DNA from: Trifolium pratense
Taxonomy: Eukaryota; Streptophyta; Magnoliopsida; Fabales; Fabaceae
Reading direction: 5' to 3'
NCBI RefSeq assembly: GCF_020283565.1
Contig: NC_060061.1
Location: forward strand, 37,423,362-37,487,361
Length of the DNA: 64,000 nt
Under the pieces are notes generated by a model. That model made no database searches, was not told where the DNA came from, and was given only the letters and a program-made list of their open reading frames with translations. Below, piece by piece: positions 11,777 to 24,386 of the stretch. The translations under genes were made by a program, and so were the position numbers. Every line of letters begins with the position of its first letter. Positions within the stretch are counted from its first letter, which is position 1.

Positions 11777-12145
11777 CTCTTCCTAATACATATAAGCCAT
11801 ACTGAACAATAACATATCCAATCAATTAATATATTTTTATGAAGATAAACTTAATTGACTGTGCATATTGAAGGATAAAACAAAATATCTTGTGAGCAAT
11901 TGCCTCAATAGCCGCAAAGGTGGATAAGCCACTGATCTCATCAATGGTTTTGAGAGATTGAAAATTGTACACAACAACAATAACACATGTGAACCGATCA
12001 ATGTCAGTTTTATTGTTTCTCAAAATAGAAGTTCGCAACCTTTTTTATTGTCACGTCTGAAATAGTTTGATGTAATTGGTATCTTTTTTGAAAAATAAGA
12101 AACAACATATACTCTTAGTCTCATATATAAACAATAAATTTTTTT

Positions 12146-12250
12146 GTTAAGTAGTTTAGTGGTTAAAAATTCAACATTTAAGGTGGATAAGTGAGATGAT
12201 CGGAGTTTGAACCTCAATTCCCTGCATATATAATGCAATGTCTTGCCAAC
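12146..12250 (+). mobile_element. tRNA-derived SINE-like sequence
   Basis: TAGTTTAGTGG (A-box-like, 12152-12162) and GAGTTTGAACCTC (B-box-like, about 12205) are spaced as in tRNA-derived SINEs. They are followed by CTGCATATATAATGCAATGTC, a sequence I associate with legume SINEs. The extent is uncertain. Confidence 0.5.
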
Positions 12251-12783
12251 AATGGTGAATATTTATCAAAAAAATAACTAATTATATATTTTTCTTTTTA
12301 TTTTTGTGAAATTGTCACCAATATGATCATAACAAAGATGAAGAGGACCCCCAAAACCTCTAATTCAAGGCCCTAATTCAAAACAATAACATATGTCACT
12401 GTGGAAGAGTCAAAATGGGTGATAGTTGGTTGGATCTATGGCCATTGGCCTCTCATCATCATGATTCATATAGCAGTACAGGATTATTAGGATGGATAAG
12501 AACCTATCATTTTCTTATGAAGGACCACAAAGATCATTGATTAGGTCATTCCCTCTTGAATAAAAAATGTTAGCCTCTATATATAAGTTAATTGCTGAGT
12601 ACAGACATAATTAAGTCATAGGACCGCTGGTTCTTATTTATAAGTCAGCTTCCTCTAAACAGTGTGCTTGTGGCAAAGCCAATTGACTGTTATGTGCACC
12701 AACTAGTCTACTTTGTACTTTTGTATCTTAAATTACCTTCCTTTGTGCAAGTTGTTATTGTCCACATCCAGCGTTCCTAAAGA

Positions 12784-14035
12784 CAACCACTTTTGTTTTG
12801 TTTGTTGATGTAACAAGCCAAATGGAATTTTTCTTTACGTGACGCAGTTATAGATGTCAACCGTTCGATTAAAATAAATGACTGATATCATTTTACCATA
12901 TGAAATCGAACCGTCTGATCTTAGATAAATGAACGAACTTTTTTACATTGTAAAACTGCATGTACCTTTACGGTAATGAATTCAAATACAATTATGTTAA
13001 GATTTAGTATTAGGATATGTAAGTTTTGCTAAGCATTAGTTCAAAAACTCTCGAAAATTTTGCCTTTTCATGCATTTCATTTGAAATGTGTCAAGATGTC
13101 TTTACTCTGATTGGTGTGAATTTACCAACATATGACATAAATAAATAGTAGATATTTGAGTATTTAGTGTTTAATCCTTAACTGATGTGGATGAAAAAAT
13201 ATTTATTAGAAGATGTCAACCTTACAATTGTGCAGAGAGGATCTCTTTTTGTTTTTCTTTTTTTTTTAATTGGTCTGAATTTAGATCATGCATGAACATA
13301 GGTTTCTGATGGTGGTGATACTATTGCTTTTGACATGGGTTTTAAGTCTTGTAGAACATAGGTTTTAAATCTTGTAGAAAATGTAGTAATATATTATATA
13401 TAATTGTTAAGAGGAAGATACATGAGGCCCTCAAGTTCAGAAGATAAATTCCGAAGTGTCATTGTGAAATTATTTCAGAAGTTACATTCCGAACTAATAT
13501 TAAATTTGGAATGTTAACTTCCAAACTGCGTTTAAGGGTAAAACAATATTTTTGGGGGTTTGAGAACAACTTGAGGGGCTTAAAGAGCAATATTTGTCAT
13601 TTTTTACAATCGATGGGTCTAAAGCCCTTACTTTACTTGCCCAAAGGTTAAGACTGCCCCTGCCCTGAAGGAAATGGTAAAAGTAAAGTTGGTGCACCAA
13701 CAGTCCAACACACTTTGCAGGTTTGAATATTTGCAATATGAAGAAATTAAAATATATAGATATATACAATACAAGTGCTTGGCATTGACAATAATTTATG
13801 AAAAGTGCTTGGCATTGACAAGATCAATGCTATGCAATGATGGTGTATTAATTCCTAGAGTGGGTTATTAGATAACCACCTAGTCAACATGCCTAAGCAT
13901 TCTTCAGGTTTGTACTCTGGAGCAGTATGTCCTCCCCCCTGTAGTTTTTTTTTTATATAAATATGGTATGCCTTAGTTATATATATATATACATAATTAT
14001 GCTAATGTTGTGATTGATATAAAAAAAAAAAAAAA
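12784..14035 (-). repeat. Duplicated segment A: SCPL last exon plus 3' flank
   Basis: Matches 24387-24996 joined to 27164-27790, which is the 3' flank and last exon of the intact SCPL gene, with only scattered substitutions. A weaker match lies at 52320-52870. The copy ends abruptly at about 14035, inside what would be the last SCPL intron; unrelated sequence follows. Confidence 0.85.
13855..13938 (-). pseudogene. Isolated last exon of an SCPL gene
   Basis: 84 bp preceded by a CAG acceptor. It encodes [18 protein letters not shown] and the rest of the tail to a TAG stop, and I saw no difference from the last exon of the intact SCPL gene at 27615-27698. It holds the catalytic His. No upstream SCPL exons follow on the minus strand, so this is an orphan fragment from segmental duplication. 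Confidence 0.85.
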
Positions 14036-14923
14036 GCTAATAGGTTATTTGGCAGCGTAACTATGATGGAATATACTCAGTTAGTCTGCTTATAGGTTGG
14101 CTATGTCAAATTTAACGGGGAATGGGAGATTCCATTTTAATGAAGATTGACATCTACTTTGGCAGTTGACAGTTCAAGCAATGGTGAAGTTGTTATGGAG
14201 GGTGAAGAGTATCCTATCAACAACGAACCATAGCCAAGGTCGATAGGAAGGTTACTACAGTATGCTAGTGGGGAGTTCTCCCCAGATCATGGGTTACAGG
14301 GATGTCATATGTCGAGGTAGTCGGATAGCAGGAAGAGTGGACCGATGTAGTGAGCCAAAATAGCGGGTCGGGCAAAATATATTTATAACAGTACGCTTTG
14401 TAAAATAAATAAATAAATAAAAAATGATAAATCAATTTCATCATTCCATGTATAAAGAATATAAATCAATTCAGGTGGGAGATCAGATATCTGTTTATAA
14501 AGCCATCGACACACTTTCTTTACTATGTTATCAGTTGCCATCATTAGAGACACCTTTAAACATAGCTCACTTTTTGACACAACAAAAATTCATGATAGCT
14601 CATCATCACGAAGGAATAAATGCCATCAAAAGGAAAGAGTTCATTAGAAGATTTGAACATCATTCAAATCATAGCCTTCCAAATGCACGAAACCTTTCAG
14701 ACAAAAGCCTGTTATGCAGCTCCCTCCCATATGAAGAGAGCCTGTAGTTTTGTTAATGTTGTCCCAATTGATGCTGATCTCCATAACTAACCTGAGCTTC
14801 CCGCCAAGACAGAATTTGATGCCAAAATTTCATTAAGATACATATATGGAAGAGATCAAGAGAGACTTAACAGATAAGCTCTCTTGAGAACATGACAAAA
14901 TAAGTGTTATAAACCCGGAAACA
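14036..14923. other. Spacer downstream of TFB4
   Basis: Holds the TFB4 3' untranslated region. A 107-codon plus-strand frame at 14424-14747 has no recognisable domain and lies opposite the TFB4 3' region; I do not call it a gene. 14040-14400 has a composition unlike its surroundings but I cannot name it. Confidence 0.45.
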
Positions 14924-17900
14924 TTAAGAAGCCTTTCTTTTCCGACTGTCTGCTGAGGCAACATCAGATTGAGCCTGGCCAAATACAGAGCTGCAAAACG
15001 TGCAAAGGCACAAAATAACAGAGGTAAATGACAACACGGTAATTCAAGTGCTACAGTTAAGTATCAAGTAACCACATTTTCCATTCAATGACTAAGATAT
15101 CAATAATGCCGCATTATACGAGGTTGTCCAAAATATAGGACTGAAGAGGTTGCCCTCAGGTAATCAGGTTTTTATATTTAGTAAAAAAAATTGACACTTA
15201 TTTATTTATTTAGTAAATTAAGGCTTCAAAAGTTGGGTCATAGACTTATAGACTTGTAGTAAAGCATGGATAAATATATTTCATATCTGTCAACCACGGG
15301 TTCATCCTAATTAGTAGGTGTTGTCTTCCACATAATGTAGGTTTTCTTCAGATTCTAAATATGCTAATCGTTAAATTAGATACACTCTCTTTCATCCACA
15401 GCTATAAAATTCAGCTACGTAGAGGAACTTTATAATTTGTATTAAATAACAGCCTCATAATAAATGAATAAAAAGAAGACAATTGAAAGACAGAGATTTC
15501 AGTAAAAGTTGAACTAATTACTGCAATCTGCAAATAATGAACATTTACATTCATTTGATGTATCATAAATGCTGAAGCTTGCGGAAAGATAATGACAGGA
15601 GAAATGATATAGTATTAGAAAAATAAACACTTACCTACAGGTTGAGCACTTGTCGTGATGCTCACAGAATATGGATAAGCATACAGAACATACATAGCCC
15701 ATGTCAATTGTTTGCTTATGGCAGAAGCACCTGAACATTTCATACAATTATCTAAGTGTGGATCTCATAGTTTCTATTACAAACAGCAGAAAAATGCCAG
15801 CACAAGAAGAGATTGCCCTCAGGTAATCAGGTTTCTATATTTAGTAAATTGAGGCTTCAAGTTCAAAAGTTTGGTTATAGTAAAGCATGGATAAAATATA
15901 TTTCATATTAATCAACCACAGGTTACATAAAAAGACTTGCCAAGGCGAATGCCATTTAATCTCAAAATACAGAATTTGATATCTTCACCATATAGAAGCA
16001 ATGTACAGAACAGGTGAGTATTTTCAAACCAACATAAATCAAAAGGGAAAAAGAAATGACCAATTGGAGAAAATGATAAACAAGTTTGACGATAGTTATG
16101 CTGTAGTCAAAATGTTTCCAGCTTTACAGGAGGGATGAAGAAATAAAGAGGGGAAAAAATTGAGAAATCTAAAACAGGAAAAGATTAGTAGCAAAGGAAT
16201 AACTTACGAGGCACGAAAATCCACACCCAAAGATTTAGGAAGCCTTAAATATTCACGAGAATGCAAATCAGTTGCAAACACTGTCTACATACATAAACAA
16301 TGTCATATTAGTGTCAGAAGTAAAACAAGTAAAATTGCAAAGACAGATAACCATATCTCGGTAAAAACAAAAAACTCTCATAATTTGTTTATTCTAGCAA
16401 CACACACTCTATAACACTTTTTCCAACACACTCTTTTATTGGTTGAAATTCATATATGTTCCACTAAATTTTTGTGGGGCCTACTTGATATAGTTAAATC
16501 CATTTGAAAGGAACACAGGGATTGGAGTAACAACTAACTGCTAATATTGGCCATTTAAAAAATACAGTTTATTTATCTTCTACTAGGAGCTACTCCCTTA
16601 GTCCCATTATGAATGTCATTCTAGATTGTATCACACAAATAAAGTTATAAATGAAAGGAAGAGAATAACAATTTTACCAAATTAATCTTATCAAGCATTA
16701 GTGTATTCATAATTATCATAAATTCAAAGTCTATAATAATGAATTAGTAGTGATGCACATAATATTATTTACAGGATACAATTGGAGAAAAATAAATAAT
16801 ATTCCATTGAAAACTAAAAAAAAGACATCATTTTTAGACAATTGTTTTTGCAAATGAGACTCATAATCGGCCGGAGAGAGTACATAGTGAATACAACAAA
16901 GAACCCAATGGTTTTGAATGCTTTTTACGACATTTTATGTTGTGACCCGAAAGTATTGGCCATTTTAAAACAGGGATTGGAACATATTAGTAGGCCAACT
17001 CCCCTCTCTAACAAAAAGGAACATAGGGATTGGAATCATTTAAAATAACAACTAACTGCTAATATTGGCCATTTTATACTGTGACTCGAAAATGATTCCA
17101 ACATGTAGTTTATACCATATACATACCACCTTATCTTGAAGTACAACCATGAAAGAGCAAGCTCAAATACCACGTGCAAGTAATGAAACAACAAATTGTC
17201 CATCTTGAAGTACTATCAAATAGCAATTTGACAATAAATTTGAGGACTTAATTGTTGAATAGACACTAGGTTCATTTTCGACTTTAATATCAATTTTATG
17301 CCATACAACTTAGAGGGAAGGAAGACATTCATAACACTAAAAGAACGTTTCATTCATGTTTTCTTGTGTGTATTCTAAAGGCATTCATGTTGATAACCAT
17401 TTCGTAACAACGGCATTGTAAATTACTTATGAACTACTGAAAGCTTGATAAGAAGTTTTTACCATCTTAAAGCAAAGTATGAGCTGGCCCTGTCATCATC
17501 TTACACTACGGTGATGAATATAACTAAGACATGACTTTTTTATTTATCCGAATTAAGACATGTGTTTGTGAACAGAGAGCAGTAGAACACTAGTATCAGC
17601 ATTATATACTGTCTTGCACCACCACAGGGGTTTCTTATACCACAATTTTTATTTTTTTTTGAAGTCTTATGTTATACTTATACATGTATACTGGTACCAG
17701 AATATTGACTTATAAGCAAGGCTAACAGTGCTATTCAAATCTGGTGTTCAGAGAGAAAGAGAGACTTCAATGAATGCTAATATTAACTAGCAACCACGGT
17801 ATTCAAGTTTTAGTATGGGGCTTCAGCATAGTGACACTTCTATCTCTATTTTTAGTCCACTTTTTAATTGAGGCCACTAATTAATTGAACTATATGAGCG

Positions 17901-20087
17901 AAAAAATAAACTATATTGCAGATCACATGATAGCTTCAAAACAGCCAAATGAATCAATTAAGACACAAACTTACTGAAAGATATTGAAAAAGCCCTTCCA
18001 ATTGGGGAGGCCTGTAATATATGCCACCAGTTATGTATGAAGCCTGTATACAAACATAGAGAGAAATGAAAGAGTCAATATATCGTAATCTGCAATACCA
18101 AAATATGCGGTTGTGTACTTAATTTAACTACCTGCTGAAGGAATGCAGAATTGTTTGAACCAATATAACAAGAATCTACAGGAACCTGCATTGCAAAAAT
18201 GTTACACAAATTAACTGGCTAATATAAAAAGACAAGCAATCCTCGTGTGTATAGACTTATATTGTTGAAGTCCTGCTACCTAACAGTATGCAGACAAGTA
18301 TTGCCAGAGTAGAGACCAATCCTAAAGAAACAAAGAAAGAAAAAGTGAAGTTTCAGTACATACTGAAGAATGCTGAGCAGAGAATATTGCATTCATGATT
18401 GCCACGTACCTGAAAAGGATGGAAAGTGTGATTTGAAGTGAAACGGCAATACAGAAATTAAAAGTGTAAAATGTAAGGATCATGAGGTAGGTACTGTTCT
18501 GGTCCATCAGTAGATCCGTGCAGACATAGAATCTGTTCACAAATAAGTAAATAAATAAATAAAAAAGTCATTATTCAAATTATGTAGATTAGTAATGAAA
18601 TGGTAAAATAAAGAAGCAAAAACTAAAGTTAAAAAAAAAAAAAAAAACTGAAAATACTAATAACAGAATGTTGAATTCTGTTAAAACCAAAAAAAAAAGC
18701 CTACATATCAATTTAAAAACAGAGATGTGCAATCATATGAGCAAATTTCCAGGTAGGATTTGGAAATCTCATACTCCAGTTTAAACCAACTCAAAAGCGA
18801 CTAGATGTCAATAAACATTTATAACTTAGAACTATCCAAATCAACTTTGACCGCAAAACAATTTCTAGAGAACTCTAAACCTTCATTACTAATTGTTGCC
18901 ACAAACAATTGAAAGTAAACAACCTGTAGGTGCGAGACTGAACACAATATATAGCAACAAATAATCAATGAATTAAAAAACCCAAGGCTTATAACTTATA
19001 AGAAATGTGTTCGAAAAAGCCAAAACGCCACAATATTAACTTTCATTCGACAGACCAGATCTGAACATGATTTTCACAATAGCCATTCAGCTCTAATGTC
19101 ACTACTATCAACCCACAATGACGCACATTAACACAAGAAAACTACATTCAAGTGTAATATAAAATCCCATATAAGAACATATTCATGATTAGGAGGAACA
19201 AGTATAAACATACCCGAGGTTGAGGATGCATCGGTCCTGCACGAAAAGCTCTCTGTATATCTAATTATCAAATCAGGTCAAACAAAAATCCCATGAATGC
19301 AATACAGATTCAAAATAAAAAAATCATTTATCATTCAATTTCAGCAACAAAAGTTCCTAATCATCAACAATAATAAAAAGAAATTGAAAACCCTAACAGT
19401 TAAAACAATGTGTTGCTGCTTTTAATTTCATGAAAAATGAATAACCAAAATGAAAATTCATTGGAAAATAAATCCATCCAATTAATTGCATGAGAAAAAT
19501 GAATAAGCATAAAATGAAGCAGTGAAAAGGATACAACAGAGGGCCATGGACAATGCTCCCGATAACAGTGAAGAAGGAACGGTTGGCGGTTTATGATCCG
19601 TTGTGAATTGGTGATCCTTAGCGGCAAATTCATCAAGATTATGAAGAAGATTGGAATAAAGCGCGGGCATTGTACCGTTAGTGGAAGCATGGTTCCTGTC
19701 GGAAGAGGAATCGTAAATGTAGGAACATGAATTGCATCCGGTGGCGATAACTACAACTTGGTTGAGTTGACCGAGGAGGAGTATTGAATTGAGAAAAGCG
19801 AGAACCTAAAAAAGGAAATTAGAATAATGAATAAGAGTGAGTGGTTGGGAAATTAGAATAATTATTGTTGTTGTTGATACTTACTTGAGAGAGAAAGTCA
19901 GAGAAGTGGAAGGAGAAAGTGGACCAGAAGAAAGGATTGGTGTCTAGTGTGACGACGAGGAGGCTGATGTCATCTGCAATGAAAGAGATGGGTTAGTGAT
20001 TGATTAGTGTGGCATCAGATATTGTGTGTTGAGTTGAGGGATAAAGGGATGGGAACCTGTGTAATGTTTTGAAGGAGCGGAAGCCAT
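14924..20087 (-). CDS. TFB4: General transcription factor IIH subunit TFB4 (p34/GTF2H3)
   Basis: Core TFIIH subunit that pairs with p44/SSL1 and supports transcription initiation and nucleotide excision repair in the nucleus. Eleven exons from 5' to 3': 20087-20057, 19973-19885, 19805-19535, 19260-19214, 18532-18495, 18409-18364, 18185-18132, 18043-17975, 16284-16208, 15730-15635, 14990-14924. They total 885 nt, an intact frame of 294 residues, close to plant TFB4 (about 300). The protein starts [24 protein letters not shown]. The von Willebrand-like fold then shows [25 protein letters not shown] and YITGGIYY. The C-terminal C4 zinc module is CFCHKQ...[18 protein letters not shown], and the end is basic (SRKRKAS). 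All introns are GT-AG; the 1.69-kb intron carries a Stowaway element. It appears intact. Confidence 0.95.
16593..16880. mobile_element. Stowaway-like MITE in TFB4 intron
   Basis: 288 bp between TA dinucleotides (16591-16592 and 16881-16882). Ends CTCCCTTAGTCCCATTATGA and ...TCATAATCGGCCGGAGAGAG form an imperfect terminal inverted repeat of Stowaway type. No coding content. Confidence 0.65.
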
Positions 20088-20821
20088 GGTGTCTGGTTTC
20101 ACTTAAACAATGGCACCACACCGTAGCACAACTGCACAAGGAGTAAAATGAAGGCCCAAGTTCTCAATATGTAATTCAGAAATGTTTTTTGGCACAAATC
20201 TTAACATCAGATCAGACACTTTTTTTATACCTTTGAGCGAGATGTAAAGAATCTAAAATTTTTATAGGGCAGAATCTACATTTTTTTAATACCTTTGGCA
20301 GAGATGTAAATTGTAAAGAATCTTACATATATAGAATTTTCTAAATGGAACCAAAAAACTTTACATGATTTCTCCTAGTAGGGGTTAGGATCCAACTCAA
20401 CTCTAAAAATTGTCTTGTCTCTGTTTTATTTGATCCACAAAGCACTAGATTGTTACGGACTAATGACAGGTATTTTTAGTGTTAAACCCCGAGTCCGTCT
20501 TAAACAATTAAGACGTCCTATTCTAAACTTATATGCATTTTTTTAGATGCAGTTTTTCCTGTTCCTCTCAAAAAAAAGTAGTTATTTATATTTTTCAATT
20601 AAAAAAAGAAAAAAAAATTGTTTTTAAATAAAAATAACTTCCCCATGTATCTGGCACAGTAAAAACTGTGTATATGAAACTGTACATAAGTTTAGTCCTT
20701 TTATTAATGATAAATTATTTAAAAATATTATATTTTTACCGAATGAAGCACCAAAAACTCAAACTACTTTATTTAAATTGTAAATAACATTCCAATATCA
20801 ACCTTCTACCTACTTAAGAAG

Positions 20822-20824
<3 letters not shown>
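20088..20824. other. TFB4 upstream region
   Basis: Promoter side of TFB4. A short direct repeat (ACCTTTGAGCGAGATGTAAA near 20230 and ACCTTTGGCAGAGATGTAAA near 20291) is visible. I see no clear TATA box and no other gene. Confidence 0.4.

Positions 20825-20896
<72 letters not shown>
20825..20896. repeat. (TA)n microsatellite
   Basis: About 35 uninterrupted TA units, directly readable. It lies in the spacer between TFB4 and the NOC4-like remnant. Confidence 0.95.
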
Positions 20897-20900
<4 letters not shown>

Positions 20901-21796
20901 ACTCAGGCATGGGCTTGTTGCATAATAATCTTGCATCCACACAGCACACAAGTAAACATTGAAAATTGATGCTGAAGTATTAAGCATGAAATCATGGTTA
21001 CATCAAAAGGTGCAATAAATTATTCTTTTTCCTTGGGAGGGAACTAGTCCTTGATTAAGATCATAATAGAGTACATCAGAACTAAAACTTCCGGTGCCTA
21101 TGTGAATTATCAGATTTTATGCTACATTTAAGTGAGGAAATTATAATCAACATACAGCATAAGTGATGGTGTTTTCTGTGGCACCCTTAACCCCGGAAAT
21201 ATTTATTAATAGATACAGCAAATATAATTGATTTCCGTTGAAAAATAAAATATGGGTTTCAAAATTCTTGTTTTTTTTTTTTTATTAAAAATATCACATT
21301 TAAAACCATAATCACACAACAAGCATCTTAGATTAAAATAAAAATAATTCAATTAGACTCACTAATGGAATAAACTATTTTCTGAAAATATGACATGAAT
21401 TCAAATCTTTGAAATAAGTTACAAAACAAAGTAATATATTAATAACCCAACCCAGATGTCACTATATCAGAGCTATATCCAACACTAAAGTATAAACAAG
21501 TCAATTGATTAGTCTAGCAAAGGCATAAATATAAGGCCAAGGAGTAGGCCTCAACTTCGTTCTCTTGAAAGAAAATCAACTTCACTTTGTGAAATTACAC
21601 TGATACTTATCTATAACAAATAAAGCATAAAATACTCAAAATAAGCATAATAGTTCCAAAGGAAGAATTATTGCATACATACAAACTCAAAAGCACCTAA
21701 GTCTTGTATGCTACCTTCATTTCATAAAATACTTGGAGGCCATACCATAAAATAAGCATTGCTATTTGTGGCGTACATGTAAATTATGACCACAGG

Positions 21797-21901
21797 GCAT
21801 CAATATCAGTGCAGTAGAACTAATCATCTATCAATTTGCAACATTGAATACAATTTGATGCATTGAAAAATAAATAGTACATGAAAAACAATACAAAAAA
21901 A
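21797..21901. repeat. Dispersed ~100-bp direct repeat, copy 1
   Basis: ATCAATATCAGTGCAGTAGA, then AACTAATCATCTATCAATTTG and a stretch ending in ACATGAAAAACAATACAAAA, recur at 23103-23196 in the same orientation with small indels. The repeat spans the NOC4-like remnant, so the locus may have suffered a local duplication. Confidence 0.7.
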
Positions 21902-22053
21902 ACACATTATTTATGTCAAATGTGTGGACTAAAAATAAATATTTGATAGAAACAAAAATCATAGATATCAGAGCCAAATTTTAACCTTTCTCTTAGTATG
22001 CAAAAAACGTAGACAGATTACTGTAAAAGAAGAAAAAAAAAATGGAAATTCAC

Positions 22054-22427
22054 CTCCGCTCCAACTATTGTTGCATAAGAACCAGCACTAAAATCACCAA
22101 CATCACTTGTTTTGGCTCTGACTGTCAAATCAATTTAAAGAGACAAAGCGGACCTAAAAGTACAAGTAAAAGAATGTCAAAATCCACAAACATGGAACTG
22201 ACGAAAAGGAAAACAAGGAGTAATGTGCCAAAGATCAAAACACTTGCCGTGAGACAGGTGGACAATAGTGGTGATGACGAGCTGTATCAATTTCCCAAAG
22301 AGAGCTTCCTGCTCCAAAGAAATCTTCATCAGCAAAACAAATATAGAACACAAATAGCTGACCCGAGATAAACTTAGGGACCCAATATTGTAAACTATGA
22401 TCTAATATAGAACAGGACATGTGCGCA

Positions 22428-22524
<97 letters not shown>

Positions 22525-23100
22525 GTCTAATAGTAATGCATATCACCATAATAAAACATTGATGAGGGAAGCACCGTATTTGCCTTCATTAAGTTATATG
22601 TCAACATCATTGTTGACACTTAAATACAAGTATAAAAGGTCATAATTATTCTGAATGTGTCGATCTTAATATCATGCTTAATTTTTTTTTTGTATATGAA
22701 ACATCAAACAAACAAGCATGTGTGCATTCATGTTTGGAAGTGCATTCAACAAGAGCCTGAAAAAAGCTAACCTTGAGCATATAACAATACATGTAAGATT
22801 AAATGGTAAAGCATAGCTTCTCTTACATCACACAATATGAATAATAGTACACAAACTAATGAGACAAAAAAACAATCATGCAGTTTTCCAATTTTCACCA
22901 GGTTTGGTTTACGAAAAATAACAGAATTCAGATTAGACTAGACAGAGAACTTAAAGGGGTGCTCAGTCATAGCGCCTGACTTCACAAGATCAGATTCCTC
23001 AATGTGAAAATGGCCACTGCCTGATTTCTGGCAGGCTGTCGCACCAGTCTGGGCATTATCCAAGTTAGAAGGATTTACTTCATCTGTTATGATCACTGTC
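22054..23100 (-). pseudogene. NOC4: NOC4-like (CBF domain) nucleolar protein gene remnant
   Basis: NOC4 acts with NOP14 in maturation and export of the small ribosomal subunit. Three exon-like pieces remain on the minus strand. 23100-22967 encodes GHFHIEESDLVKSGAM. 22308-22244 encodes SSLWEIDTARHHHYCPPVSR. 22153-22054 encodes TVRAKTSDVGDFSAGSYATI. These match, in order, the C-terminal region of plant NOC4 as I recall it. The gene is broken. The donor after the first piece reads CT at 22966-22965 where GT is expected. In the third piece the frame reaches TGA unless it shifts by one base. The expected last exon (ending near FAGWSF) and all N-terminal exons are absent. No transcription can be inferred. 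Confidence 0.75.
22433..22520. repeat. (TA)n microsatellite
   Basis: About 43 TA units, sitting inside the NOC4-like remnant between its first and second exon pieces. Long tyrosine/isoleucine frames here are an artefact of the repeat. Confidence 0.95.
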
Positions 23101-23102
23101 TT

Positions 23103-23196
23103 CAATATCAGTGCAGTAGAAGTGTAGAACTAATCATCTATCAATTTGATGCATTGAAAAAGAAATAGTACATGAAAAACAATACAAAAAAACAGC
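23103..23196. repeat. Dispersed ~100-bp direct repeat, copy 2
   Basis: Second copy of the sequence at 21797-21901, with a short insertion (AGTGTAGA) after GCAGTAGA. It abuts the first NOC4-like exon piece. Confidence 0.7.
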
Positions 23197-24386
23197 ATAG
23201 AGACCACATGGAAACCAAATGTGTTACATGAGAGAATCCCTATTAAATATGCCCAATATACATCAGAAACTCCTAGCACAAACCATCAACAAAACTCCCA
23301 ACATAAAACACACACAAAAGCTCCTAAGCAATACTCAAAGTGTCCACCGAACCACAACTCAGCAAACATAATCCAAATTGCTCCAATTATCTAACTACAC
23401 AGCAAACCATACAATGCAGACCCAATAAAGCTCAAAAAGTTTTATTTAAAGAGACAAACAACCCCAAAATCACCTAAGCACATAAGTGGAAAATTGAATG
23501 CATAAAAAGTATTTGAATATGAAATTCATTTATTTCCAATTCCAATCTATTTGTCAAAATCCAACAAAATAAATTCTAATGACAATGCTAACAAGAACAA
23601 TATATAAAACGTCTCAAAAACAACACAATTCTTATTAAAAAGAGACACAAACAAGCTACATGAGTTGTTGTTGCTGCCATAGTAGTACTTGTTGCAGGTT
23701 CATGGTTAGAAGGCTATATTGCTATTTTTTATTTGTATTCCATTCCACTTAGATGGTTGTGTTAGGAGGCAATGACCCATTGAAGAAACTTTTGGACAAA
23801 TCTCCATTATGAACGTACCTCAACTTTTTCATAGCTCAAAACAATGGTTAAGTAGTCACTAATCAGAAATCACAAAGGTAACCATTAATATATTTTTGCC
23901 ATTAAATAAAAAAGGTAATTATTACTTTTCATATTTGGGAATTTTTTCATATCATGAATCCACAAAAAGAATGAACTTTCATAGGAAAAAAATGTAAAGT
24001 TCAAATCATATGAAAATTAAATTTAGGGTTTTCACTACAAAATGTAAATCATCCAACAAGAAAATTGAACATTTCAATTGTAATTTCCAAATGAGCAAAC
24101 AATCCCCAGAAGAACAAAGATAAAAAAATGATATTGAAGTAACCAATACACACATATAGCAACTAAGACCGATTCCCATCAAATTCCCAGTTTCCCAACA
24201 ACAAGAAAATCAATTCTCACAAGATTATATGGATTAATTAGCAAAACATGAAGATTGAGTAATAAGGATTATACTCACTGTTCCGGTGGAGGGGGGACGA
24301 ACAGAGAGGACGCAGCTGAGAACGAAGAAAGTGGAGACGGTCTTTAGACCGGAGAGGGTCGCCGGAGTAGAGAGTGATAGGGTTTT
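23197..24386. other. Spacer with possible 5' exon on the minus strand
   Basis: Mostly A-rich and non-coding. At 24386-24283 the minus strand is unusually CT-rich (CTCTACTCCGGCGACC...) and ends GGAACA|GTGAGTAT, a good donor. It looks like a 5' untranslated exon, possibly the start of the NOC4-like gene, cut off at 24386 by the SCPL-derived duplicate. I cannot assign a protein to it. Confidence 0.4.

Noticed and set aside
14424..14747. 107-codon plus-strand frame
   Set aside because: Antisense to the TFB4 3' region, no domain, no good start context and AT-rich composition; no support as a gene.
22235..22645. Frames rich in alternating Ile-Tyr
   Set aside because: Produced by the (TA)n microsatellite. 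Only the C-terminal part of the minus-strand frame (FGAGSSLWEIDT...) is real NOC4-like sequence.
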